NCBI GenBank assembly: GCA_030829675.1 | Contig: JAURAE010000005.1 | Coordinates: 1 to 30,656, forward strand | Origin: Schleiferiaceae bacterium | Lineage (GTDB): Bacteria; Bacteroidota; Bacteroidia; Flavobacteriales; Schleiferiaceae | Reading direction: 5' to 3' | Length of the DNA: 30,656 nt | In this document: positions 1-7,672 of the stretch, one piece after another | Numbering within the stretch: position 1 is the first letter of the stretch | Layout of the letters: each line of letters opens with the position of its first letter | Notes under the pieces: model-generated | Database searches by the model: none | What the model saw: the letters and a program-made list of their open reading frames with translations, nothing else | Told to the model about the DNA's origin: nothing | Translations under genes and position numbers: made by a program

Positions 1-2119
1 CTGCAATGATGTTATTCGCAGCACCGGCTTCTTTTTCCTCAATGACTTGGATGGCTTTGACTAAGCTAACCTCCTCAGGAGTATCCTCGGTCAAGCTGTA
101 GAATTTCTTGTTCCACATCACATACGGACCGTAACGACCTACATTGGCTTTAATTTCAAGATCCTTGTAGGTTCCTACGGTACGAGGAAGAACCTCTTCA
201 CGAAGGGCCATTTCCAATGTGGCATCATAGAATCCTACGTTCGGTGGGAGTTTTTTAAATCGAGGCTTGGTCTCCTCGTCACCATCACCAATCTGGAATA
301 CAAACCCAAAACGAGCGAGTTTTACGTAAACCGGTTCGCCAGTGCCCGGCTCTTCACCGAGCAGGCGTGAGGCCTTGCCGCCTTGTGGGGCTTGCTCGAT
401 GAGCGGGTGGAATTGGCTGTAGAAATCCTGGATAGAATCCTGCCAGCGTACTTGACCTTCTGCGATGGTATCGAAGTTTTGCTCGGCTTTCGCGGTGAAC
501 TGGTAGTCCATGATGAGCTTGTAATGCTCAGTGAGGAAATCAGTCACTACTCGGCCGATGTCGGTAGGGAAAAGTTTGTTTTTATCTGCGCCGTAGGTTT
601 CTGTGGCAGTGGCTGCGGACAGGCCGGCGGCGTTGAGCGTAAGGACTTGGTAATCGCGTTGGTTGCCTTCTAGGCTATCCTTGATCACGTAGTCTCGCTT
701 TTGGATGGTTGAGATGGTCGGTGCGTAGGTCGAAGGACGTCCAATACCGAGTTCTTCAAGTTTCTTTACGAGTGCCGCTTCGGTGTATCGCGGGGTGTGC
801 TTGGTGAAGCGTTGTGTGGCAGTAATCCCAGTGTAAGAAAGGCGGTCACCTTCTTTTACAGCAGGTAATTGGCCGTCTACGGTCTCTGCGTTTTCGTCGT
901 CAGTGCCTTCGGTATATACTTTGATGAATCCGTCGAATGTGATCACTTGGCCGCGGGCAGTGAAGCGCTCTGCAGAAGGAGCATTTTCATTGGCCAATTT
1001 AATGGTCGTGTTCTCCAATTTTGCATCCGCCATTTGAGAGGCGATGGTGCGCTTGTAGATTAAATCATAGAGACGCTTTTGTCTGTCGTCGGCACCGGCG
1101 ATGGTCTTAGAGAAATTGGTCGGGCGGATGGCCTCGTGTGCCTCCTGCGCGCCCTTGCTCTTGGTGCTGAATTTGCGTACCTGATGGTATTCAGGACCGA
1201 AATGTGCCTCAACGTGCTGGGCGATTCCAGTGATGGCATCGTTGCTCAAGTTAAAGCTGTCCGTTCTCATGTAAGTGATGTGCCCGGCTTCGTATAGGCG
1301 TTGGGCGAGGGTCATGGTTTGACTCACGCTGTAGCCCAATTTTCTACTCGCTTCCTGTTGGAGGGTAGAGGTAGTGAACGGGGCGGCAGGGCTTCGTTTG
1401 CCAGGGCGCATTTCTACGCTCTCGACGGTGAAATTGGCCCCAGCGCAATTTTGTAAAAAGCTCTGTGCAGCCTCTTGAGTAGGGAATCCGTTGCTAATAT
1501 CTGCTTTGAATGAGATGCTACCGTCTGTGAAGATTCCACTGACTTTAAAGGATGCTTCAGGGGTATGCGCCTCAATTTCGCGCTCCTTCTCCACAATCAA
1601 TCGCACGGCCACACTTTGCACACGACCGGCGCTCAATCCGCGTTTGATGCTCTTCCACAATACAGGGCTCAATTCGTACCCTACCAATCGATCCAGTACG
1701 CGACGCGCTTGTTGTGCATCGACCAATTCTTTGTTGATCTTTCGAGGATTCTCTACCGCACGCAGGATGGCGGTTTTAGTGATTTCGTTGAAAACAATAC
1801 GCTCGGTATTTTCTTCCTTTAATTCTAGGGCTTCGCTCAGGTGCCAAGCAATGGCTTCTCCCTCGCGGTCCTCATCCGATGCGAGCCAAACTTTTTCGGC
1901 TTTCTTCGCAGCGGCCTTCAATTCCTTAACCAGGGTTTTCTTGTCTTTCGACACGCAATATTCTGGAGTGAATTCGTTTTCGATGTCGATGGCCATCCCT
2001 TTATCACACAGGTCGCGAATGTGACCGTATGAAGACATTACCGTGAAATCGCTTCCAAGGTATTTCTGGATGGTTTTGGCTTTCGCCGGTGACTCTACAA
2101 TGACGAGGTTGTTGGCCAT
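1..2119 (-). CDS. topA: DNA topoisomerase I (type IA), 3' end outside window
   Basis: Relaxes negatively supercoiled DNA by a transient 5'-phosphotyrosine single-strand break, acting on the chromosome. About 706 codons are visible from the start at 2119, and the frame stays open to the window edge, so the C-terminal tail is missing. The N-terminus begins MANNLVIVESPAKAKTI, the Toprim start with its catalytic Glu, and the acidic run ASDEDREGEA lies near residues 85-95. The active-site Tyr sits in ITYMRTDS at about residue 283. The visible C-terminal part contains topoisomerase C-terminal repeats of the type GRYGPYVMW. The gene is divergent from miaB. The apparent plus-strand reading frames between 380 and 2030 are antisense shadows of this gene. 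Family assignment is certain. Confidence 0.97.
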   Translation of the reverse strand, partial: MANNLVIVESPAKAKTIQKYLGSDFTVMSSYGHIRDLCDKGMAIDIENEFTPEYCVSKDKKTLVKELKAAAKKAEKVWLASDEDREGEAIAWHLSEALELKEENTERIVFNEITKTAILRAVENPRKINKELVDAQQARRVLDRLVGYELSPVLWKSIKRGLSAGRVQSVAVRLIVEKEREIEAHTPEASFKVSGIFTDGSISFKADISNGFPTQEAAQSFLQNCAGANFTVESVEMRPGKRSPAAPFTTSTLQQEASRKLGYSVSQTMTLAQRLYEAGHITYMRTDSFNLSNDAITGIAQHVEAHFGPEYHQVRKFSTKSKGAQEAHEAIRPTNFSKTIAGADDRQKRLYDLIYKRTIASQMADAKLENTTIKLANENAPSAERFTARGQVITFDGFIKVYTEGTDDENAETVDGQLPAVKEGDRLSYTGITATQRFTKHTPRYTEAALVKKLEELGIGRPSTYAPTISTIQKRDYVIKDSLEGNQRDYQVLTLNAAGLSAATATETYGADKNKLFPTDIGRVVTDFLTEHYKLIMDYQFTAKAEQNFDTIAEGQVRWQDSIQDFYSQFHPLIEQAPQGGKASRLLGEEPGTGEPVYVKLARFGFVFQIGDGDEETKPRFKKLPPNVGFYDATLEMALREEVLPRTVGTYKDLEIKANVGRYGPYVMWNKKFYSLTEDTPEEVSLVKAIQVIEEKEAGAANNIIA

Positions 2120-2121
2120 AA

Positions 2122-2130
2122 TGTGGATAA
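2122..2130 (-). promoter_or_regulatory. Single DnaA-box-like 9-mer at the topA start
   Basis: The minus strand reads TTATCCACA, a perfect match to the classic DnaA box. It lies 2 nt upstream of the topA start codon, where a ribosome-binding site would be expected. Only one copy is seen, with no AT-rich unwinding element or second box, so this is not an origin. It may be chance or a DnaA-linked control site. Confidence 0.3.
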
Positions 2131-2146
2131 GGGTTGAATTTTGCCG

Positions 2147-2178
2147 CAAAGTAAAAACCAATTTTTAATGGGATGCAA
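2147..2178 (-). promoter_or_regulatory. Candidate topA promoter (Bacteroidota type)
   Basis: The minus strand carries TTG (2178-2176), 21 nt, then TTACTTTG (2154-2147). This is close to the Bacteroidota primary-sigma pattern TTTG / TAnnTTTG. It would give a leader of about 20 nt before the topA ATG at 2119. One base of the -7 box departs from consensus. Confidence 0.35.
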
Positions 2179-2266
2179 CACCTTATATATGTTCTGCCTG
2201 TGAACTTTTTCCTTATTACTACGTAATAGATTTTTACTAATCGGACAAATTGTCAGTATACCGATG

Positions 2267-2274
2267 TATCTTTG
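2267..2274 (+). promoter_or_regulatory. Candidate miaB -7 promoter element
   Basis: TATCTTTG matches the Bacteroidota -7 consensus TAnnTTTG exactly. Transcription would start near 2281, leaving a leader of about 35 nt before the miaB ATG at 2316. No good TTTG at -33 is visible; a TTG at 2250-2252 is too close (14 nt). Confidence 0.45.
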
Positions 2275-2315
2275 AACCATCGCAAGAGAAAGTAAAGTTT
2301 TGAGCGAATAGATTT

Positions 2316-3791
2316 ATGGAAGCAAAAACAAAACGCGCAAGCGGAAGGGGTCTCTATGCTGAGGGCGATAAGAACCCACACGAGCATGATGGCACGGTCC
2401 ACGAGACCAACAATCCCAACGGCACCAAGAAGCTCTATATAGAGTCTTACGGTTGCCAAATGAACTTTTCAGATAGCGAAATCGTCGCTTCAGTATTGGC
2501 GAAAGAAGGCTATACGACCACTCAAGATGCGGCTGAGGCGGATTTAGTGTTGTTGAACACTTGTTCGATTCGCGATAAAGCCGAACAAACCGTTCGCAAC
2601 AGATTGGCGCATTTCAACGGCCACAAGAAAACCAACCCGGACATGAAAATAGGCGTGTTGGGCTGTATGGCGGAGCGCGTGAAGGGAAAGTTGTTGGAAG
2701 AAGAAAAATTGGTTGACTTGGTTGTAGGACCAGATGCCTACCGCGATCTCCCGAATCTTTTGGAGGAGCTCGATGGCGGTCGTAAGGCGGTCAATGTAAT
2801 CCTGAGCAAGGAAGAGACCTACGACGATATTGAACCGGTTCGCTTGGGCGGAAATGGCGTAAGTGCCTTTATTTCCATCACTCGTGGTTGTGATAACATG
2901 TGTACCTTCTGTGTAGTGCCGTTTACCCGTGGACGCGAGCGTTCGAGAAACCCACAAACCATCGTAGACGAGGCATTGGACCTTGCGAGCCAGGGCTATA
3001 AAGAAATTACCCTCTTGGGACAGAACGTCGACAGCTACTTGTGGTACGGCGGCGGACTCAAGAAGGACTTTGATAAGGCGTCGGATTTGGCCAAGGCCAG
3101 CGCGGTGCATTTCGCGGACCTCATGGCGATGGTTGCCGAGGCAGTGCCGCACATGCGCATCCGATTCTCCACGTCGAACCCGCAGGATATGCGAGACGAT
3201 GTGCTCGAGACCATTGCGAAGTACAAGAACATCTGTAACTACATCCATTTGCCAGTGCAAAGTGGATCGTCTCGCATCTTGGAATTGATGAACCGTGGGC
3301 ACAACAGAGAGGAGTACTTTGCGCTGATCGACCGCATTCGCCGAATCATTCCTGGGTGTGCTATTTCGCATGATATGATTGCGGGCTTCCCTACGGAAAC
3401 GGAGGAAGACCACCAAGAGACGTTGAGCTTGATGGAATATGTGCAATATGATTTTGGTTACATGTTCTTCTACAGCGAGCGCCCGAATACGTATGCGGCG
3501 AGAAAATTGGAAGATGATATCCCTCTTGAGGTGAAAAAGCGCCGATTGAACGAGATCATCCAGTTGCAAAATAAACACTCACTCTTGCGCCACGAAGCCA
3601 TGGTGGGCAATACCTACGAGGTATTGGTAGAGGGCACGTCTAAGAAGCGTGAGGACCAATTATTTGGTCGTACCGACACCAACAGTGTGGTGGTATTCGA
3701 TCGCCACGACTTCCAACCGGGCGATTTTGTAAAAGTGAAAATAGATAGATGTACGGCAGCGACCTTGATTGGTACTGTAGTCTTCGAATAA
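2316..3791 (+). CDS. miaB: tRNA-2-methylthio-N6-dimethylallyladenosine synthase MiaB
   Basis: Radical-SAM methylthiotransferase that adds the 2-methylthio group to i6A37 of tRNAs reading UNN codons. The 491 residues show the expected order. The N-terminal MTTase (UPF0004) domain has cluster cysteines C47, C83 and C117. The radical-SAM motif CDNMCTFC has C192, C196 and C199. A C-terminal TRAM domain lies at about residues 425-491. The first 37 residues are a charged, non-conserved extension before KKLYIESYGCQMN. It is the first gene of the cluster running to secG, and the next start codon lies 17 nt after its stop. Family assignment is certain. Confidence 0.97.
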   Translation: MEAKTKRASGRGLYAEGDKNPHEHDGTVHETNNPNGTKKLYIESYGCQMNFSDSEIVASVLAKEGYTTTQDAAEADLVLLNTCSIRDKAEQTVRNRLAHFNGHKKTNPDMKIGVLGCMAERVKGKLLEEEKLVDLVVGPDAYRDLPNLLEELDGGRKAVNVILSKEETYDDIEPVRLGGNGVSAFISITRGCDNMCTFCVVPFTRGRERSRNPQTIVDEALDLASQGYKEITLLGQNVDSYLWYGGGLKKDFDKASDLAKASAVHFADLMAMVAEAVPHMRIRFSTSNPQDMRDDVLETIAKYKNICNYIHLPVQSGSSRILELMNRGHNREEYFALIDRIRRIIPGCAISHDMIAGFPTETEEDHQETLSLMEYVQYDFGYMFFYSERPNTYAARKLEDDIPLEVKKRRLNEIIQLQNKHSLLRHEAMVGNTYEVLVEGTSKKREDQLFGRTDTNSVVVFDRHDFQPGDFVKVKIDRCTAATLIGTVVFE

Positions 3792-3808
3792 ACTTTAATA
3801 CACTACCA

Positions 3809-5026
3809 ATGTCTGATATCAAAAGCATCAAACAACGCTTCGGCATCATCGGGGTAAGTCCATTGTTGGACCGCGCCTTGGAGAAAGCTGTGCGTGTGGC
3901 GCCGACCGACATCAGTGTCTTGGTCACCGGAGAGAGTGGGGTGGGTAAAGAGTCCATCCCAAAAATCATTCACGGATTGAGCCACCGCAAGCATGCACCG
4001 TACATCGCGGTGAACTGTGGTGCCATTCCTGAGGGAACCATAGATTCGGAACTCTTTGGGCACGAGAAAGGCGCTTTTACGGGCGCCACCGGCGCCCGTA
4101 AAGGGTACTTCGAAGAAGCCGACGGCGGCACCATCTTTTTGGACGAAGTGGGTGAATTACCCATGCCTTCACAAGTGCGATTACTTCGCGTGTTGGAAAC
4201 GGGGGAGTTCATCCGAGTGGGATCGTCTCGCGCCAACAAGATTGATGTTCGCGTCGTTGGAGCCACGAATGTGGGCATGCTCGAGGCAATCAAGAATGGC
4301 AAATTCCGTGAGGATTTGTACTACAGATTGAACACGGTGGAAATCAACTTGCCGCCATTGCGAGAGCGCCCGGCGGATATCCATTTGTTGTTCCGAAAGT
4401 TTGCGGCGGATTTCGCCAATAAATACCACTTGCCGCCGGTGCGTTTGGACGATGAAGCGGTTCGATTACTTGAGCAATACCGATGGCCAGGAAACATTCG
4501 TCAATTGCGCAACCTGGCGGAGCAGATGAGTGTAATTGAGACCTCGCGACTAGTGGGTAAGGATATATTGAAGGCATATTTACCTCAAGTAGATGCCTCT
4601 AATTTACCTGCGTTGGCCAATTCGCGCCTCAGTGATGATAACCTATCTAATGCTGATTTCGCTAAGGAGCGTGAGGCTTTGTACAAGCTGTTGTTTGAAA
4701 TGCGCGCGGAAATCAATGCATTGAAAAATGCGGTGGCTTCGGGCGAGGGTATTTACGAGGGCATGCAGCGCGAGTATCCCAAGATTACGGGCGAGTACAG
4801 TCCGTCGGACGGGGCGGTGACTTTCGTGGATCACGAGCAGTACGAGGATTTCAACGAGGATGAGAATACCATTGAGATTGAAAATTTGAGCTTAGTGGAC
4901 AAGGAAGTGGAGTTGATTAAGAAGGCGTTGGAAAAGTCTAATGGAAAGCGGAAGGTTGCCGCGAAGGAATTGGGCATTTCTGAACGTACCTTGTATCGCA
5001 AGATCAAACAATATAATCTAGAATAA
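3809..5026 (+). CDS. Sigma-54-dependent transcriptional activator without a sensor domain
   Basis: An AAA+ bacterial enhancer-binding protein that would remodel RNA polymerase-sigma-54 at -24/-12 promoters. I take the start at 3809 (MSDIKSIKQRFG; 405 residues). An in-frame ATG at 3749 lies inside miaB and would add 20 unconserved residues. Walker A GESGVGKE is at residues 41-48, the sigma-54 contact loop GAFTGA at 88-93, and Walker B GTIFLDE near 107-113. The arginine-finger region REDLYYRLN and the sensor 2 region WPGNIRQLRNL follow. A Fis-type helix-turn-helix ends the protein (about 366-405, AAKELGISERTLYRKIKQ). There is no receiver, PAS or GAF domain: only about 15 residues precede the AAA+ core. 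A low-complexity acidic linker of about 100 residues separates the AAA+ and Fis parts. Its targets are not evident. Its stop overlaps the lptE start by 1 nt. Confidence 0.93.
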   Translation: MSDIKSIKQRFGIIGVSPLLDRALEKAVRVAPTDISVLVTGESGVGKESIPKIIHGLSHRKHAPYIAVNCGAIPEGTIDSELFGHEKGAFTGATGARKGYFEEADGGTIFLDEVGELPMPSQVRLLRVLETGEFIRVGSSRANKIDVRVVGATNVGMLEAIKNGKFREDLYYRLNTVEINLPPLRERPADIHLLFRKFAADFANKYHLPPVRLDDEAVRLLEQYRWPGNIRQLRNLAEQMSVIETSRLVGKDILKAYLPQVDASNLPALANSRLSDDNLSNADFAKEREALYKLLFEMRAEINALKNAVASGEGIYEGMQREYPKITGEYSPSDGAVTFVDHEQYEDFNEDENTIEIENLSLVDKEVELIKKALEKSNGKRKVAAKELGISERTLYRKIKQYNLE

Positions 5027-5529
5027 TGGTCCAATTCTGCCGCATATCCATCCTATTTCTCGCGTTGGCGCTGCCTTCCTGCAAAGGCGGGTACAGCTTT
5101 ACGGGAGGTAATGTCGGGGATGCGAAGACGATGCAGGTGGACTTTTTCGATAATAATGCACAGATTGTGAATCCGGAGGCGTCGCAGTGGGTGACCGAAG
5201 CGATCAAAGATATTTTTGTGCAGCAGACGCCGCTGGAGCTCGTTCAGGGGCCGGCCGACATGTATATCAGCGGCGAAATAAACGAATACAGTTTGCGGCC
5301 GCAGGCGGCGCGAGGTCCCAGTGAGGTGGCTCAGATGCTGTTCACTATAAGTGTGCAGGTGGAGTTCATCAACGAATTGGCCCCAGAGAATAATTTCAAT
5401 GCTCGGTTTAGTCGTTCTCGTCCCTACGATGCGGACCTCAATTTTTCCGATATTGAAAACGAATTGGCTGCAGAAATCATCAAAGAATTACGAGAAGATG
5501 TGCTGAATAGAGCCATCGCGAATTGGTAA
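5026..5529 (+). CDS. lptE: LptE-family LPS-assembly lipoprotein
   Basis: Outer-membrane lipoprotein expected to plug and stabilise LptD, which inserts lipopolysaccharide into the outer leaflet. The 167-residue product has a lipoprotein signal peptide ending in the lipobox LPSC with the modified Cys at residue 19. A GYSFTGG start to the mature region follows, as usual in Bacteroidota LptE-like proteins. The rest is alternating beta and helix segments (MYISGEINEYSL, FTISVQVEFI). The start overlaps the upstream activator in TAATG, and the stop directly abuts the next ATG, so the genes are probably cotranscribed and translationally coupled. LptE is poorly conserved in sequence; the call rests on the signal peptide, the length, the GYSF motif and the neighbourhood. 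Confidence 0.82.
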   Translation: MVQFCRISILFLALALPSCKGGYSFTGGNVGDAKTMQVDFFDNNAQIVNPEASQWVTEAIKDIFVQQTPLELVQGPADMYISGEINEYSLRPQAARGPSEVAQMLFTISVQVEFINELAPENNFNARFSRSRPYDADLNFSDIENELAAEIIKELREDVLNRAIANW

Positions 5530-6345
5530 ATGAACGCAAAAAAAATCAACACCTTGTTCAAGCATCCGGAGCAGATTACTTCGGAGGATTTGATTGGCCT
5601 AAAGCAGGCGGTGGATGATTTTCCATATGCGGCTCCGTTGCATGCGTTGTACATGAAGGCATTGCAGAAGAAGGAGAGCTATTTGCTGCCGGGTCAGATT
5701 AAACGAGCGGCCATCGCCACGCCGAACCGTGCGGCTCTGAAAGAATTTCACGATATGCCGATCCCGGGCATGGAGAGCGCGAAGGAGGTGCCGGTGGTAG
5801 ATTTTACCGAGGTGGCCGAAACGGGCAAGGTGGAAGAAGTTGAGGTGGCGGCCAAAGCTCCGGAGAAAAAGGCTGTGGAGCCGGTGAAGGCAAAAGTTGA
5901 GAAAGCGGCGGAACCTGCAACGCCTAAGACAGAGAAAAAGCAGGCGGCGGCCCAAAAGTCTGAAGAGGTAAAGCCTATGACGGAGGTGAAGGCAGAGGCA
6001 TCGGCGAATGTTCCCGAGCCCGTGAAACCTGAGCAGGAGGTGAAGGAGCCGGTAAAATTGGACACCCCAAAACCGAAAGCTACTCCTGCAAAAGCTGCAT
6101 CATCTCAAGAAGATTTAAGTCATTTGCCAGAGGCAGTACGCAAGGCGATATTGCGCTCACGTGCGTTGCGCGGGGAGGAAATTCCTACGAGTACCACGGA
6201 AGAGAAAAAGCCTGCTGAGGTTGCAGCACCAGAGTTGAAGCAACATCCTTCGAAAGTGTCCGCTGAACCGACTAAAAAAGGCGAGGAGAGTTACAGAGGG
6301 CGTAGAACCAGCTCAAACTGTTTCTGTCGAGGAGAAACTGGCTGA
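5530..6345 (+). CDS. N-terminal part of a frameshifted hypothetical protein (TPR-like gene between lptE and secG)
   Basis: The first 271 codons belong to a gene whose reading frame breaks near 6274-6301 and continues in the next frame to 6823. The N-terminal 70 residues form a compact conserved-looking region (NTLFKHPEQI, DDFPYAAPLHALYMKAL). A long Lys/Glu/Pro/Ala-rich linker follows from about residue 90. The last roughly 20 codons of this frame (after 6283; residues such as SYRGRRTSSNCFCRGETG) do not resemble the linker and are a frameshift artefact. Removing one base, for example the A at 6289, restores GEEVTEGVEPAQ and joins the two parts into about 430 residues. The ATG directly follows the lptE stop. 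Function unknown; cytoplasmic by appearance, with no signal peptide. Confidence 0.75.
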   Translation: MNAKKINTLFKHPEQITSEDLIGLKQAVDDFPYAAPLHALYMKALQKKESYLLPGQIKRAAIATPNRAALKEFHDMPIPGMESAKEVPVVDFTEVAETGKVEEVEVAAKAPEKKAVEPVKAKVEKAAEPATPKTEKKQAAAQKSEEVKPMTEVKAEASANVPEPVKPEQEVKEPVKLDTPKPKATPAKAASSQEDLSHLPEAVRKAILRSRALRGEEIPTSTTEEKKPAEVAAPELKQHPSKVSAEPTKKGEESYRGRRTSSNCFCRGETG

Positions 6346-6481
6346 TGAGAAACCTGTTGAAGAAAAATCCAAGCCTGCCCCCGAGAAGTCTATAAAAGCT
6401 CCGAAAACTCCGAAGCCGAAGATTGAAAAGGCGACGAAATCGGAAGCTGCGTCTATTGAGAAAAAACTTGAGGTAAGGGAA

Positions 6482-6823
6482 ATGCCTTTTAGCGAAAAAG
6501 CGTCATTCATGGAGTGGTTAACGGCTGATTTCTCGGACGGAGAGCCCAAAAAAGTAGTACGTAGCGCGCCGAAAGATGTGAAGACGATCATCAGCGAATT
6601 GCCCAAATTCCCCGCGCCGAAGAAGGATGGAAAAATAGACGTGTTCCACTTGCCTTCGGACGACCAAGGGAAGTTTGTAACCGAAACATTGGCAGAGATT
6701 TATCTAAAGCAGGCGCTTTGGGATAAGGCAATCAACGCTTACGAGGTTTTAAGTTTGAAATACCCGGAAAAAAGTGGTTTCTTTGCCGACCGAATTAGAG
6801 AAATTAAGAAACATAAGAAGTAA
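6482..6823 (+). CDS. C-terminal part of the same frameshifted gene (TPR-like domain)
   Basis: This frame is open and gene-like well before its first ATG. From 6302 it reads VEPAQTVSVEEKLADEKPV and keeps the same Lys/Pro/Glu linker composition as the upstream part. The coordinates given are only the first ATG. The conserved end consists of a MPFSEKASFMEWL segment and a TPR-like helix pair (ETLAEIYLKQALWDKAINAYEVL) close to the C-terminus. The stop overlaps the secG start (TAATG). If the frameshift is real, this part might be made only by reinitiation or not at all; if it is a base-call error, the gene is intact at 5530-6823. Confidence 0.7.
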   Translation: MPFSEKASFMEWLTADFSDGEPKKVVRSAPKDVKTIISELPKFPAPKKDGKIDVFHLPSDDQGKFVTETLAEIYLKQALWDKAINAYEVLSLKYPEKSGFFADRIREIKKHKK

Positions 6824-7188
6824 TGACAGCATTGTTTACCATCCTGATTGTTGTGGTCTCCATATTGTTGGTTTTGGTCATTTTGGTTCAAAACCCAAAA
6901 GGAGGTGGTCTTAGCTCAGCCTTTGGTGGCGATAGCCCTCAAATGCTAGGTGGCGTGAAGAAAACTACAGATTTCTTGGACAAGGCAACTTGGACTCTGG
7001 TCATCGCTTTGTTCGTATTGGTCATCGGTATGAACATGGTGAGCACTGAAACGGTCGAAGAGCAGGATACTATTTTGCAAGAGCAGGTAGAGGATGCACT
7101 TCCATTCCAGCCAAGCATGCCCGCAGCACCGGCAGATGCTCCTGCAGAGGAGGCACCTGTTGAAGGTATGCCTGAGAGCGTAGAATAA
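6823..7188 (+). CDS. secG: Preprotein translocase subunit SecG
   Basis: Small inner-membrane subunit of the SecYEG channel, assisting SecA-driven export. The 121-residue product has two TM helices (about 3-22 and 56-74). Between them is the family loop VQNPKGGGLSSAFGG followed by a short cytosolic stretch containing TTDFLDKATW. The C-terminal 40 residues are a Pro/Ala/Glu-rich tail, common in Bacteroidota SecG. It is the last gene of the miaB-lptE run: it starts inside the stop of the preceding gene and is followed by a clear terminator. Confidence 0.95.
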   Translation: MTALFTILIVVVSILLVLVILVQNPKGGGLSSAFGGDSPQMLGGVKKTTDFLDKATWTLVIALFVLVIGMNMVSTETVEEQDTILQEQVEDALPFQPSMPAAPADAPAEEAPVEGMPESVE

Positions 7189-7212
7189 GAAGCGTTTTTA
7201 GCACATAAAACA

Positions 7213-7245
7213 AGCCCGCATGGCAGTTGCTGTGCGGGTTTTTTT
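7213..7245 (+). terminator. Rho-independent terminator after secG
   Basis: CCCGCA (7215-7220) pairs with TGCGGG (7233-7238), extended by G-T and A-T pairs, and is followed by a run of seven T. It ends the miaB-secG transcript. Confidence 0.85.
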
Positions 7246-7310
7246 ATGCTTTTATGTCAATTTTTCGCACGCAGATATGCGGTCGGTGACAGGATGACAC
7301 GAATTTAACC

Positions 7311-7328
7311 TTGGCACAGAATTTCATG
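7311..7328 (+). promoter_or_regulatory. Sigma-54-like site upstream of groES
   Basis: TTGGCACA at 7311-7318 matches the -24 half of the sigma-54 consensus. The -12 half is weak (CA where GC is expected, 10 nt after the GG). Transcription would start near 7338, giving a leader of about 28 nt. A short direct repeat TGACAGGATGACA lies at 7287-7299, about 12 nt upstream. No CIRCE inverted repeat is present, so HrcA control is not supported here. Confidence 0.35.
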
Positions 7329-7365
7329 TATTGATGCGTCAAACAATAATTAAATAACTCAAATC

Positions 7366-7644
7366 ATGGCAGATTTAAACATTCGACCGCTAGCTGACCG
7401 AGTGATCGTGGAACCTGCAGCTGCGGAAACTACGACTGCGTCTGGAATTATTATTCCTGATACAGCGCAAGAGAAACCTCAAAAAGGCACTGTTGTGGCC
7501 GTTGGTCCTGGTAAGAAGGACGAGCCAATGACGGTAAATGTTGGCGATACTGTGTTGTATGGCAAGTACAGTGGCACCGAATTCAAGTACGAAGGCGGTG
7601 AGTATTTGATCATGCGCGAAGCAGATATCATGGCTATTGTTTAA
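7366..7644 (+). CDS. groES: Co-chaperonin GroES
   Basis: Heptameric lid of the GroEL folding chamber, in the cytosol. The 92 residues are of normal length and begin with the family pattern IRPLADRVIVEP. The mobile loop that docks on GroEL is near residues 20-35 (TTASGIIIPDTAQEKPQKG), and the end is YLIMREADIMAIV. It lies 28 nt upstream of groEL in the usual order. The terminator after secG isolates it from the preceding cluster. Confidence 0.98.
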   Translation: MADLNIRPLADRVIVEPAAAETTTASGIIIPDTAQEKPQKGTVVAVGPGKKDEPMTVNVGDTVLYGKYSGTEFKYEGGEYLIMREADIMAIV

Positions 7645-7672
7645 TCTATTAATGGAGTAAAAGCATAGTAAA

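Noticed and set aside
383..2032. Several plus-strand reading frames of 60-177 codons
   Set aside because: All lie antisense inside topA, whose minus-strand frame is unbroken with all family motifs.
2544..3578. 344-codon minus-strand frame opposite miaB
   Set aside because: Long only because of miaB codon composition; no recognisable motifs, and miaB is certain.
3749..3808. Upstream start for the sigma-54 activator
   Set aside because: Lies inside miaB and adds residues unlike the family; 3809 is the better start.
7189..7365. Possible CIRCE operator before groES
   Set aside because: No TTAGCACTC-N9-GAGTGCTAA-like inverted repeat is present.
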